A stretch of 64,000 bases of DNA from DATARH01 sp963789255. GTDB taxonomy: Bacteria > Pseudomonadota > Alphaproteobacteria > ATCC43930 > CGMCC-115725. How positions within the stretch are numbered: position 1 is the stretch's first letter; every line of letters starts with the position of its first letter. The notes beneath the pieces are model-generated. The model did no database searches and was not told the DNA's origin. It was given only the letters and a program-made list of their open reading frames with translations. Shown here in pieces: positions 53,488-63,700 of the stretch. The translations under genes and the position numbers were made by a program. The stretch is from the NCBI GenBank assembly GCA_963789255.1, contig CAWBJW010000003.1:255793-319792 (forward strand), in the 5' to 3' direction.

Positions 53488-54140
53488 CAAAAGCACAACG
53501 AAGCCAATGGCACCGGCAACCGCGACGGCGCCGACGAGAACTTCAGCGCAAACTACGGCGCCGAGGGGCCGACCCAAGACGCCGCTGTCAACGCAACGCG
53601 GCTGCGCCAGATCAAGAACATGCTTGCCACGTTGCTGCTCTCGCGGGGCGTGCCGATGCTGCTCGGCGGCGACGAATTCCGCCGCACCCAAGGGGGCAAC
53701 AACAACGCCTATTGCCGGGACAACGAGGTGTCCTGGTACGATTGACGGCTGATCGAGCAGAATCGTGACATCCTTCGCTTCACACGCGAACTGATCGCGT
53801 TTCGCAGTCGTCACCCAGTCCGGTGCACCGGATGCGTTTTACACCGGAGAAAACCTTGCTTGGTTTGGCCCCGAGGGCGGGCCGCCGGATTGGGACGGGC
53901 CGACATGCGCGTTCGGATGCCTGGTGCGAGCAGAGACCGGCCGGCGCACTCTGCCTGCTGTTCAACGCAAGCAAGACCCCTGTCGAGTTCCCCCTGCCTG
54001 CGGCGCCCGCAGCGCAATGGCGATTGCAATCGATACCGGCAATTCGGTGCCTGACGACATATTTCCGGTGGAAGGCGAGCGGCCGCCGCACGACAGCGGC
54101 CGATATCGGCTCCTCTCCCGCGCCCTTGCGGTTCTCTCGG
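53488..54140 (+). pseudogene. glgX: Glycogen debranching enzyme GlgX, decayed C-terminal remnant
   Basis: The frame reads KHNEANGTGNRDGADENFSA, LLLSRGVPMLLGGDEFRRTQ and GGNNNAYCRDNEVSWYD, then TGA at 53743-53745 in the place of Trp. It continues LIEQNRDILRFTRELIAFRS, shifts to GPEGGPPDWDGPTCAFGC near 53870, and shifts again to GALCLLFNASKTPVEFPLPA. So one nonsense codon and at least two indels separate recognisable GlgX blocks, and the ~450 N-terminal residues are absent. It is a clear remnant of the isoamylase-type debranching gene that would complete the glycogen pathway here. Confidence 0.75.
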
Positions 54141-54278
54141 GCTGAACTGTGCGCCGAGAGCGCTCCAGCGACGCAGATAGCGCCCGCGGCATGTCCCGTC
54201 AGTTGCGGAAGAGTGGCTTCCGCCCCGATGCTGCGCGTTGTCCGATACAATCCCACTCGCCACGGGTCGCCCGATGGC

Positions 54279-55604
54279 TCACCCCGGTCTCTTGCCGCCT
54301 TCCGCCAACCACCCTCCGGTGAAGCCCGCTCGCCGCAGCCCCGCTTGGATATAGGAACAGTCGCGCATCAATCGCCATAACATGCCGCTGCGGAAGTTCT
54401 CGATCATCAACAGGATCGGGCCCTGGTTGAGCCCGAAATGCCATGGCGAAACCCACCAGCCGGAAGGATTGCCGCGTTCGCCCGGATGTGTCGGATTGAA
54501 CGAGCCTTTGAAGCCATAGAGGTTGGACTCCTTCAGCTTGGCCTCATGAATGTAAAAATCGATCGCGGGCAGAACAATGTCAGGCGCGAACGGCAAGGAG
54601 GCGACCACCGCCCAGGGCGCTATCGTACCGTCGTCGGGCCCATAGGGAACACCTCGCCCGAGGTAACCGAAAAAGACGCGTTCGACGCCCTGCAGCTTGA
54701 GCGTTTCAGGCCCGGGCCCGTCGCTGGCCGTGATCCCCCAGCAATGCTCGCCGTAACCCACGAACTTGCGCGGATTTTCGATGGCATACCGCTGCTGCAC
54801 ATAGGTGGCGCGCCGGCTGTTCTCGAAGTAGTCAATGCCCTTGTCGCGCATAAACGCGTCCTGGATTCCGCGAAAGTCGATCCAGACGTGAGAGAGCTGA
54901 TGGGTGAACAGCGGTCCCGCATAGAGGTAGTCATAGCCGTAGCAGTGTTCCCATCGATAAGTGGACCGCCACGCGTCATAGCTGTCCCTCGACAGGGGGT
55001 GCGTGGGGGAGCCCAGCCCAAGAACATAGAGCAACAGGGCTTCGTCATACCCCTCCCACCGATAACCGATGAACCCGCTCTCGGGCCTCCAGCCGTGCGT
55101 CACTGTGGCTTCGCCATTCTGTGCCCAAGCCCAATCACACCGACGGTAGAGCGCGTCGGCGAGACCCCGAATTTCTCGCTCCTCGGCAGTCTCGGCGTCA
55201 AAATAGGCACCGGCCGTTAGGACGCCGACCAGCAGGAAGGCGCTATCGATGGTCAACAGTTCACAGTCCCAGGCGCGCCGGCCTGTCTGCATGTCCAGGA
55301 AATGATAGTAGAAGCCTCGATGACCGGTGGCATCGGGCTCTGGTCCCTGCGGGCTATTCCAGAAGAAACGGAGGGTGGTCAACGTGCGCTCCACGGCGAC
55401 GCCCCGAGCTAAAAATCCGCGCTCAACACCAACCGGATAGGCGGCGAGCGCCAGCCCGGTGGCGGCGATGCTGGCGGGCCAATTCGCCTCGGTCTTGTCG
55501 ATGATCAACCCGTTGGCGGGGTTCACCTCGTGTACGAAATAGTCGAAGGTCTCGCGCTGCAGCGTCTCCAGTTCTGCTTCGCTGATCGGCTGTCTGGTGC
55601 TCAT
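54279..55604 (-). CDS. Glycoamylase-domain (GH144-type) glycoside hydrolase
   Basis: A 441-residue enzyme with the PF10091 glycoamylase pattern: ETFDYFVHEVNPANGLIIDK, AYPVGVERGFLARGVAVERT, FYYHFLDMQTGRRAWDCELL, SGFIGYRWEGYDEALLLYVL and GWWVSPWHFGLNQGPILLMI. It is an (alpha/alpha)6 barrel related to the GH144 endo-beta-1,2-glucanases. There is no signal peptide, so it should act inside the cell, perhaps on cyclic or linear beta-glucans. The start is ATG 55604. The region 55605-55836 holds nothing I can support. Confidence 0.8.
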   Translation of the reverse strand: MSTRQPISEAELETLQRETFDYFVHEVNPANGLIIDKTEANWPASIAATGLALAAYPVGVERGFLARGVAVERTLTTLRFFWNSPQGPEPDATGHRGFYYHFLDMQTGRRAWDCELLTIDSAFLLVGVLTAGAYFDAETAEEREIRGLADALYRRCDWAWAQNGEATVTHGWRPESGFIGYRWEGYDEALLLYVLGLGSPTHPLSRDSYDAWRSTYRWEHCYGYDYLYAGPLFTHQLSHVWIDFRGIQDAFMRDKGIDYFENSRRATYVQQRYAIENPRKFVGYGEHCWGITASDGPGPETLKLQGVERVFFGYLGRGVPYGPDDGTIAPWAVVASLPFAPDIVLPAIDFYIHEAKLKESNLYGFKGSFNPTHPGERGNPSGWWVSPWHFGLNQGPILLMIENFRSGMLWRLMRDCSYIQAGLRRAGFTGGWLAEGGKRPG

Positions 55605-55836
55605 GACCTCAACCCGGCTTTTGGCCTCGAGGATGGCGGGTCAGAACGGGCTAAGCGCAAACGCTCAATAACTCGGGGCCAAGAAGAGGAGCCGAAGCTG
55701 AATGGATCATTTCAACCACCGGATTTCATCGCCACCGCCGGACCCATTCCGGCGGCCTCGATGGGTGTTTCTGATACGCCCAAAGCCGTTGATCGCAATG
55801 CTCACGGTCATCGTCATGCTCCTTCTCGTGGCTTTG

Positions 55837-55983
55837 TCACCTGGTTACGGGATCGGTTACCGACATTTGCGTGTAAAGCCGTTGGACATCGACGAGCCGG
55901 GCAATTCGAGTGGGGACGACGCCGTCGGTGGCGGTCGCGATGTCGAGCGCAGGGTTCATCGTCAGGGTGACGATTGCGGCCAT
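55837..55983 (-). pseudogene. PfkB-type phosphofructokinase N-terminal fragment
   Basis: From ATG 55983 the frame reads MAAIVTLTMNPALDIATATD and then GVVPTRIARLVDVQ before TGA at 55837. VTLTMNPALD is the characteristic start of PfkB-family sugar kinases (6-phosphofructokinase II or tagatose-6-phosphate kinase). Only about 28 residues match; what follows is not kinase. It lies 24 bases after the ppsA stop on the same strand, where a functional pfkB would be the operon's next gene. Confidence 0.6.
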
Positions 55984-56006
55984 GGTCGCGCCCCTTCCGA
56001 CAAGGG

Positions 56007-58445
56007 CTATTGGGCGGCGAGCGGGGCGCCCGCCGCTTGCTGCTCGGCCTCGTGCACGACCGCCATCGTGTGCAAGATGCTCGCCGCGTTGACGCTGATC
56101 GAATCGATCCCGAGCCGGGCTAGAAACTGCGCGATCTCGGGGTAATTGGCTGGGGCCTCGCCGCAGATGCCGACATGGCGGTGGTTGCGCTTGGCGCCGG
56201 TGACGGCGAGCCGCAGCATTTCGAGCATGCCCGGATCGCGCTCGTCAAAATCAAAGGCGACGATCGCGGAATCCCGATCGACCCCCAGCGTAAGCTGGGT
56301 CAAATCGTTGGATCCGATGGAGAAGCCGTCGAACAATTCGGCAAAGCCATCGATCGAGATGACATTGTTGGGGATCTCGCACATGACGTAGATCTCGAGG
56401 CCGTCCTTGCCGCGTTCCAGCCCATGCCGGGCCATCTCGGCGATCACCTGTTTGGCTTCGGTGACGCGACGGCAAAACGGCACCATGACCCGCAGATTGG
56501 TTAAGCCCATCTCGTCGCGGACCCGCGTGAGCGCGGCGCATTCGAGCGCAAATCCGGCGGCGTAGGCCGGGTGGGCATAGCGCGCGGCGCCGCGAAAGCC
56601 GAGCATCGGGTTAGCCTCCTTGGGCTCAAACCCGGCGCCGCCCATCAGGCTGGCATACTCGTTGGTCTTGAAATCGGACAGTCGGATGATGACCGGCTTG
56701 GGATAGAACGCGGCGGCGATCGTGCCGACCCCCTCGGACAGCCGCTCGATGAAGAAATCGGTTGGCTTCGGATAGTTGCGCACCAGCCTTGCGATGGCCG
56801 CCCGCGCCTTGGCCGAGGTGACCTTCTCCGGGCAGGCGAGCGCCATCGGATGGACGCCGATGTGCTGATTGATGATGAACTCCATACGCGCCAGCCCGAC
56901 CCCGTCATTGGGCAGCATCGCAGTGTGGAAGGCGAGCTCGGGATTGCCGAGATTGACCATGATCTTGGTACGCGGCCGTGGCACCGTGCTGATCGGGACA
57001 CGGGTCGCCTCGAACGGTAGCTTTCCGTCGTAGACGTTGCCGGTCTCGCCGTCGGCGCAGCTCACCGTCACCATCGTGCCGGTTGCGAGTTTCTGCACCG
57101 CCCCTTCGGCGCCGACCACCGCCGGGACGCCAAGTTCACGCGCGACGATCGCGGCATGGCAGGTGCGACCGCCGCGGCTGGTGACGATCGCGCCGGCGGT
57201 CTTCATCACCGGCTCCCAATCGGGGCTCGTCGCCTCGGCGACGAGGACCTCGCCCGGGCGGAACGCGGCGAGCCCCTCTTTATCCGCCACCACCCGCACC
57301 GCCCCGGCGGCGATCTTCTCGCCGACCGCGCGGCCGCTAACCAGCACCGGGCCAGTGCCTTTCAGCGCATAGGTCTCGAAGCTGTCCGTTCGGCGCTGGG
57401 ACGCCACCGTCTCCGGCCGGGCCTGGACGATATAGAGCTTGCCGTCCGCCCCGTCCTTGGCCCATTCGATATCCATCGGGCTCGGATGCCCGGCGAGCTT
57501 CGTGTAGTGGTCCTCGATGCGGATCGCATAATCGGCGAGTTCGAGCACTTCCGCATCCGTCAGGCAAAATCGCTGGCGGGCATTTCTCCGGGTCGGACGA
57601 TTATGCGTGCTCGCATCGCCCCGCCCCCGAGCGAGGACGAGACTGAGCTGCTTGCCGCCCAGCGCGCGGCTCAGCACCGCCCGATGACCCTGCCGGAAGG
57701 TCGGCTTGTGGACGTAGAACTCATCCGGGTCGACCTTGCCCTGCACGATGTTCTCGCCGAGGCCATAGGACCCGGTGACGAAGACCACGTCTCGGAAGCC
57801 GGACTCCGTATCGAGGGTGAAGATGACGCCGCTTGCCGCGAGATCCGAGCGGACCATCTTCATCACCCCGACCGAGAGAGCGACCTTGAAGTGGTCGAAG
57901 CCGTTATCGATGCGATAAACGATCCCACGATCGGTGAAGATCGAGGCGAAGCAGCGCCGGCACGCCTCAAACAAGGCGGCTTCGCCGTGCACGTTTAGGA
58001 AGCTGTCATGCTGACCGGCAAAACTGGCGGTCGGCAGATCCTCCGCGGTGGCCGAGCTGCGCACCGCGACGGCGACATTCTTGCCGCAGTCTCCTTCGAG
58101 CGCGCGATAGGCGGTGGCGATATGCTCGCGCAACCCGCTGCCTCCCGTCGCCCGATAGACGATCTGACGCGCTTTCGCGGCGCGCTCGGCAAGAGCTTTG
58201 AGATCGCGATGGTCGAAACCGGAAAGCAACGATCGCAGTTCGTCCCAGGCATTCGCCGCGGTGAGCGCCTCGCGGTAGGCCTCTGCGGTCAGCGCAAAAC
58301 CCTGCGGCACCCGCACGCCTTGCGCCGCCAACGTCGAATAGAGCTCGCCAAGAGAGGCGTTTTTGCCCCCCACCAGGGGAACATCCTTCAGGCGAAGGGC
58401 GCTGAACCAGCGGACATAGGAAGATTGCCCCGTCATCGGATTCAC
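56007..58445 (-). CDS. ppsA: Phosphoenolpyruvate synthase
   Basis: Makes PEP from pyruvate and ATP, releasing AMP and phosphate. An 812-residue enzyme with the N-terminal ATP-grasp part VPLVGGKNASLGELYSTL and VAVRSSATAEDLPTASFAGQ. The phosphohistidine domain is SRGGRTCHAAIVARELGVP with the active His, and the C-terminal barrel has GSNDLTQLTLGVDRDSAIVA and HVGICGEAPANYPE with the catalytic Cys. One stretch around residues 290-310 (DASTHNRPTRRNARQRFCLT) is atypical and could hide two compensating indels. GTG 58445 or ATG 58436 starts it. The divergent Fnr boxes lie just upstream. Confidence 0.9.
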   Translation of the reverse strand: MNPMTGQSSYVRWFSALRLKDVPLVGGKNASLGELYSTLAAQGVRVPQGFALTAEAYREALTAANAWDELRSLLSGFDHRDLKALAERAAKARQIVYRATGGSGLREHIATAYRALEGDCGKNVAVAVRSSATAEDLPTASFAGQHDSFLNVHGEAALFEACRRCFASIFTDRGIVYRIDNGFDHFKVALSVGVMKMVRSDLAASGVIFTLDTESGFRDVVFVTGSYGLGENIVQGKVDPDEFYVHKPTFRQGHRAVLSRALGGKQLSLVLARGRGDASTHNRPTRRNARQRFCLTDAEVLELADYAIRIEDHYTKLAGHPSPMDIEWAKDGADGKLYIVQARPETVASQRRTDSFETYALKGTGPVLVSGRAVGEKIAAGAVRVVADKEGLAAFRPGEVLVAEATSPDWEPVMKTAGAIVTSRGGRTCHAAIVARELGVPAVVGAEGAVQKLATGTMVTVSCADGETGNVYDGKLPFEATRVPISTVPRPRTKIMVNLGNPELAFHTAMLPNDGVGLARMEFIINQHIGVHPMALACPEKVTSAKARAAIARLVRNYPKPTDFFIERLSEGVGTIAAAFYPKPVIIRLSDFKTNEYASLMGGAGFEPKEANPMLGFRGAARYAHPAYAAGFALECAALTRVRDEMGLTNLRVMVPFCRRVTEAKQVIAEMARHGLERGKDGLEIYVMCEIPNNVISIDGFAELFDGFSIGSNDLTQLTLGVDRDSAIVAFDFDERDPGMLEMLRLAVTGAKRNHRHVGICGEAPANYPEIAQFLARLGIDSISVNAASILHTMAVVHEAEQQAAGAPLAAQ

Positions 58446-58497
58446 TCGCGCCTGCGGCTAAGATTAGGGACTGTGCCGCATCCGAAGCCGCGGCGAA

Positions 58498-58511
58498 TTG
58501 ATCCTGATCAA
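58498..58511. promoter_or_regulatory. Fnr/FixK box, perfect palindrome (ppsA side)
   Basis: TTGATCCTGATCAA, a full match to TTGAT-N4-ATCAA and symmetrical over all 14 bases. The centre is 59-60 bases upstream of the ppsA start and about 120 bases before the divergent gene. An AGATTA at 58461-58466 (TAATCT on the minus strand) could serve as the -10 of ppsA. The site may act on both directions. Confidence 0.75.
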
Positions 58512-58551
58512 TTCATGGGGGCGGCAGCGACAAAGCTGATGTGCGCCGGCC

Positions 58552-58565
58552 TTGACCCACATCAA
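58552..58565. promoter_or_regulatory. Fnr/FixK box, one mismatch (oxidoreductase operon side)
   Basis: TTGACCCACATCAA, one mismatch from the consensus. Its centre at 58558.5 would put a class II transcript start near 58600, just before the AAGGATGAG and ATG at 58614-58625. It therefore sits where an activator of the + strand operon (small protein, GltD-like protein, pyruvate oxidoreductase) should bind. A second box 54 bases away serves the other direction. Confidence 0.7.
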
Positions 58566-58622
58566 TTCACCTGCCGCCCCGGCGCGATATCCTGCTTTGG
58601 ATGTCAGGCAAGGATGAGAATA

Positions 58623-58937
58623 ATGAAAGCCGCTTTGTTGTTTGCCGGTAGCGGGCCTCTGGTCGTTCTGACCTCGCATGCCTCCTTCAGCGACCCGACT
58701 CTGCTGGAGAAGCTCGGCGCCAAGGGCATCGACAAGTTCATCGCCTACGAGATCCCGCTGGACCTCGCACAGGAGCGCTATGGCAACCACTTCGAGGTCG
58801 TGCTTCGCGATCTGCACGAAGCCGACGATCTGCGCGTCCTCGACTTCAACGGTCAGCGCGCCTTCGGGCTGTTCCATTTATCCGAGCTTGGCAGGCCCAT
58901 CTTTGTTGAAAACGGCCGAGCCGGCGAGGCCGGATAA
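58623..58937 (+). CDS. Conserved small cytosolic protein leading the oxidoreductase operon
   Basis: A 104-residue protein: MKAALLFAGSGPLVVLTSHA, DPTLLEKLGAKGIDKFIAYE, QERYGNHFEVVLRDLHEADD and RAFGLFHLSELGRPIFVENG. It is compact with no membrane segment and no cofactor motif. I recall similar conserved small proteins in comparable clusters of other Proteobacteria, but no function is assigned. ATG 58623 is preferred; ATG 58614 is also in frame. A 107-base gap separates it from the next gene, which is on the same strand. Confidence 0.65.
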   Translation: MKAALLFAGSGPLVVLTSHASFSDPTLLEKLGAKGIDKFIAYEIPLDLAQERYGNHFEVVLRDLHEADDLRVLDFNGQRAFGLFHLSELGRPIFVENGRAGEAG

Positions 58938-59044
58938 CCCTGACCGCCCTGCGCGACCGCGCTCCTTCGACCGGCCGAGGCCAAGGCCGCCGAGAGGTAG
59001 GGCACATCGCGCTGGAACAAGCCGTCGAGCACCGAGGCCACACG

Positions 59045-60741
59045 ATGCAACAGAAACAAACTGACATGACCCCGCTCGCTCACCTCGCCAGTGCGAAAGG
59101 GACGGGTGCGTTTCGGAGCCGGCGGCCAGTCTATGTCAACCTGCTGCCGCCCTGCGACAATGCCTGCCCGGCGGGAGAGCACATCCAGGCTTGGCTTGCT
59201 CTTGCGCAGGCAGGAAAGTTTCGCGCCGCTTGGGAAGCCCTCGTCCGCGATAACCCGTTGCCAGCGGTGCACGGTCGCGTCTGCTATCACCCTTGCGAGA
59301 GCGCGTGCAATCGCGGCGCGGTCGATGCCGCCGTCGAGATTCATGCGGTCGAGCGGTATCTCGGCGACCTCGCCGCAGCCGAGAACTGGCCGTTCCCAAT
59401 CGATGCGCTGCCGAGCGGAAAACGGGTGCTGATCGTCGGCGCCGGGCCGAGCGGTCTTGCCGCCGCCTATCATCTCACGCGGCTGGGTCACGCCGTCGAG
59501 ATCAGGGATGCCGGGCCGGTCCCCGGCGGCATGATGCAGTTTGGCATACCCGGCTATCGCCTGCCCCGCGCCGACCTGATGACGGAGATCCGCCGGATCG
59601 AAGCGATGGGCGCGCGTATCACGCTCAATCACAAAGTCGAGGACGTCGTCGCGGAGCGCGATGCGGGAAGTTTCGATGCCGTCTTCGTCGCTGTCGGGGC
59701 TGAGGTCAGCCGCCATGTCGAGATCCCCGCGCGGGATGCGGCGCGGGTACTCGATGCGGTGACCTTCCTGCGCGACGCGGATGCCGGGGAGGCGCCGCGT
59801 CTCGGCCGCCGCGTCATCGTCTACGGCGGCGGCAACACGGCGATGGATGCGGCGCGCACCGCTCGGCGGCTCGGCGCGGACGAGGCACTGATCGTCTATC
59901 ACCGCGACCGCGCGCACATGCCGGCGCGCGCTTTCGAGGCCGACGAGGCGATCGAAGAAGGCGTCAAGATCAAGTGGCTGACCAGCATCAAGGAAATTGT
60001 CGGCCCCTCCCTGACGGTCGAGCGCATGACCCTCGACGAGAACGGAAGGCCTCAACCGACCGGCGAAGTCGAGACGCTGGGGCCGACGCCGTGGTGCTGG
60101 CCCTCGGCCAGCAGACGGACAGCAGCTTTCTGCGACAGGTGCCGGGCATCGAATTCAAGGCGGACGGCACGGTCATCGTCAACGCACAGCTGATGACCGG
60201 GCATGCCGGCATCTTCGCCGGTGGCGATATGGTACCCGGCGAGCGCACCGTGACGGTCGCGGTCGGACACGGCAAACGCGCCGCCCGCAACATCGACGCC
60301 TGGCTGCGCGGCGTGCATTACGCCGAGGCGGTGAAGGCGCCGCTTGTGTCGTTCGAGATGCTCCGCCTGCCGGTGTTCGCCGAAGTCGCCCCCGCCGCGC
60401 AAACGGCGCTTGGCGTCGCCGACCGGATCAGCGGGTTCGAAGAGGTGGTGTCCGGGCTCGACGAGCGGGAGGCACGACATGAAGCGCAGCGCTGCCTGTC
60501 GTGTGGCCACTGCTTCGAATGCGACAATTGCTTCGCGGCGTGCCCCGAACAGGCGATCACCCGTCTCGGCCGCGGGCGAGGCTATCGGGTAGCACTCGAT
60601 CTGTGCACCGGGTGCGGGATCTGCTTCGAGCAGTGCCCGAGCCACGCCATCAAGATGACGCCCGACGCCCTGCCGGCGACGGCGCCGCCCGATGCGTTTG
60701 GCGAGCCGCTCCCGCCGCACCGCTTTCGCCTTCGCGCGTGA
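59045..60741 (+). CDS. GltD-like NAD(P)-dependent FAD/iron-sulfur oxidoreductase (one frameshift)
   Basis: A 565-residue protein when repaired. The N-terminal 4Fe-4S region has CDNACPAGEHIQAWLALA and CYHPCESACNRGAVD. FAD binding uses VLIVGAGPSGLAAAYHLTRL, and NAD(P) binding uses VIVYGGGNTAMDAARTARRL. The C-terminus carries two ferredoxin-type clusters, CLSCGHCFECDNCFAACPEQ and CTGCGICFEQCPSHAIKMT. It should move electrons between NAD(P)H and ferredoxin, a natural partner of the following pyruvate oxidoreductase. The break is at 60079-60083: ETLGPTPW should read ETLGADAVVLALGQQTD, so one G is missing. Start ATG 59045 or 59066. Confidence 0.85.
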
Positions 60742-60766
60742 CCGGAGCGTAGGGAGGAAGCCGATC

Positions 60767-63700
60767 ATGGACCGGATCGAGACCCTCGACGGCAACAGCG
60801 CCGTCGCTCACGTTGCCTACCGCATCAACGAAGTGTGCGCGATCTTCCCGATCACGCCGTCTTCGCCGATGGCGGAGCTGGCCGACGAATGGGCGGCGGA
60901 AGGCCGGACGAACCTGTGGGGCGCCGTCCCCGTCGTCCAGGAGATGCAGGCCGAAGGCGGCGCTGCGGGCGCGGTCCACGGCGCGTTGCAGGGCGGCGCG
61001 CTGACGACAACCTTCACCGCCTCGCAGGGCCTCCTCTTGATGATCCCCAACATGTTCAAGATCGCGGGCGAGCTTACGCCTTGCGTCTTTCACGTTGCCT
61101 CGCGCTCCATCGGCACCCAGGCCTTGTCGATCTTCGGCGACCATTCCAACGTCATGGCGGTGCGCGCGACTGGCTTCGCTTTGCTCAGCGCGGCATCGGT
61201 ACAGGAGGCGCACGATCTCGCGCTGGTGGCGCAGGCGGCGACCTTGGAGGCGCGGGTGCCATTCGTCCATTTCATGGACGGGTTCCGCACCTCGCACGAG
61301 TTGAATACGATCGTGATGCTGTCGGACGAGCAGATCCGCGCCATGATCGACGACGATCTCGTCCGCGCCCACCGCCAGCGCGGCCTCAGTCCCGAACGGC
61401 CCATCATCCGCGGCACGGCCCAGAACCCCGACACCTTCTTTCAGGCGCGGGAAACGGTAAATCCGTACTACCTGGCAACGCCCGGCATCGTGCAGCGCGC
61501 GATGGATCGTTTTGCCGCCCTGACCGGGCGCCGCTATCGCCTGTTTCGCTACGACGGTCACCCGGAGGCCGAGCGCGTGGTGGTCGTAATGGGCTCGGCC
61601 GCTGAGACTTTGCGGGCGACGGTCGCCTGTCTCAACGCGCAGGACGAGCGTGTCGGCGTATTGCAGGTGCTCCTTTACCGGCCATGGTCGGCGAAGGATT
61701 TTCTCGCCGCGCTGCCGGGGAGCGTGCGCCGCATTGCCGTGCTCGACCGCACCAAGGAACCCGGCGCGCCAGCCGAGCCGTTGTGCCTCGATGTCGCGCA
61801 CAGCCTGGCCGATGCGGTCGCGCGCAGCACCCGCCACTGTCTGCCGCTCGTCGTGGGCGGCCGCTACGGCCTGTCGTCAAAGGAATTCAACCCGGCGATG
61901 GCCAAGGCCGTATTCGATCATCTCAAAAAGGAAGACCCGCATGCGGGCTTCACGGTCGGCATCACGGACGATGTCTGCGGCACCAGCCTGCCGGTCGAAA
62001 GTGGCTTCGACATCGAGCCGCCAGGCGTCACCCGCGCGCTGTTCTTCGGTCTCGGCGCCGACGGGACGGTCGGGGCCAATAAGAACAGCGTCAAGATTCT
62101 CGCCGAGGACCCTGGGCATTACGCTCAGGGTTATTTCGTCTACGATAGCCACAAATCCGGAGCGGAGACGATCAGCCATCTGCGCTTCGGCAATGCGCCT
62201 CTCGCTGCCCCCTATCTGCTGCAATCGGCCGATTTCATCGGTGTCCACAAGTTCGACTTCCTGCAGAAGATTGATGTCCTCGGTGCGGCGAAGCCCGGCG
62301 CGACCGTCCTGATCAATGCGCCCTTCGACACGGCTTCCGTGTGGGATCATCTGCCTCTAACCGTGCAGCTACAGGTCATCAAGAAAGGCCTGCGCCTTTT
62401 CGTCATCGACGCGACCGGCGTTGCCCAGCGCCTCGGCCTCGGACCGCGCGTGAACACGATCCTCCAGACCTGCTTTTTCGCGATCAGCGGCGTACTGCCA
62501 CGCGAGGAGGGCGTTCGGCGCATCCGCATGTCGATCGAGAAGACTTACGGGGCGAAGGGGCGAGCGGTCCTGGAGAAGAATTTTGCCGCAGTCGATACCG
62601 CTCTCGAGCATTTGCACAAAGTCTCGGTGCCGACAGCAGTCACCTCCAAGGAGGAACTCCGGGTGTTCATCCCCGATGACGCGCCCGACCAGATCAAACG
62701 CATCGCCGCGCTGCAATTTGCCGGCCGGGGCAACGAGATCCCGGTCAGCGCGATCCCGGCCGACGGCAGTTATGTCGGAGGCACGACCCAATACGAGAAG
62801 CGCAATGTCGCCTTCTCGGTGCCTGTCTGGAAGCCGGATCTCTGCATCCAGTGCGGCCAATGCAGCATTGTCTGCCCGCACAGCGTGATCCGGGCCAAGG
62901 CTTATGACGGCGCGCTGCTCACGCAAGCGCCGCAAGGCTTTCCGTCCGCACCGGTCAATGCGCGCGGCTACCCCGACAAGCGGTTCACCTTGCAGATCGC
63001 TGTCGAGGATTGCACAGGTTGCGGGATTTGCATCGATCACTGTCCGGCCCATGATCCGCTCGAGCCCGGTGTCAAGGCGATCAATCTCGGCGAAAGGCTG
63101 AAGCTGGTCGAAGCGGGGCGGCGCGATCTCGCATTCTTCGAGAAATTGCCGGAACACGCTCGCGAACAGGTCAACCTGCATCTCTCGCGGGGATTGCAGT
63201 TCGTTCGGCCGCTGTTCGAGTTCTCGGGCGCCTGCGCCGGCTGCGGCGAGACCCCCTATCTCAAGCTACTGTCACAGTTGTTCGGTGATCGCTTGCAGAT
63301 CGCCAACGCGACCGGCTGCTCGTCGATCTACGGCGGTAATCTGCCGTCTCTGCCGTGGCGCGTCGGCCCGGACGGGCGCGGCCCGGCGTGGAACAACAGC
63401 CTCTTCGAGGACAATGCCGAGTTCGGTTTTGGCATGCGCCTTGCCGTCAACCAGCAGGTGGCGATGGCGCGCGCCCTGGTCCGCGCGCTGGCCGAACGCA
63501 TCGGCCCGCAGCTTGCCGATCAAATTCTCGACGCGCCGCAAAGTACCGACAGCGAGATCGTGGCGCAGCGCATCCGGGTCGAGGAAATGCGGCGTATGCT
63601 CGGGGACCCGACCGACGGGCCTACCTGCGATCTGCTGAACCTGGCCGAGCATCTGGTCCGCCGAAGCCTGTGGATCGTCGGCGGCGATGGCTGGGCTTAC

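Noticed and set aside
55702..56145. A + strand frame with one hydrophobic segment (LIAMLTVIVMLLLVALSPGY)
   Set aside because: It overlaps the PfkB start on the minus strand and runs into the end of ppsA. The hydrophobic stretch is short and no family is recognised; weak evidence.
60650..61837. A 395-codon minus-strand frame opposite nifJ
   Set aside because: The + strand shows continuous pyruvate oxidoreductase motifs to beyond 63800, so this is a shadow.
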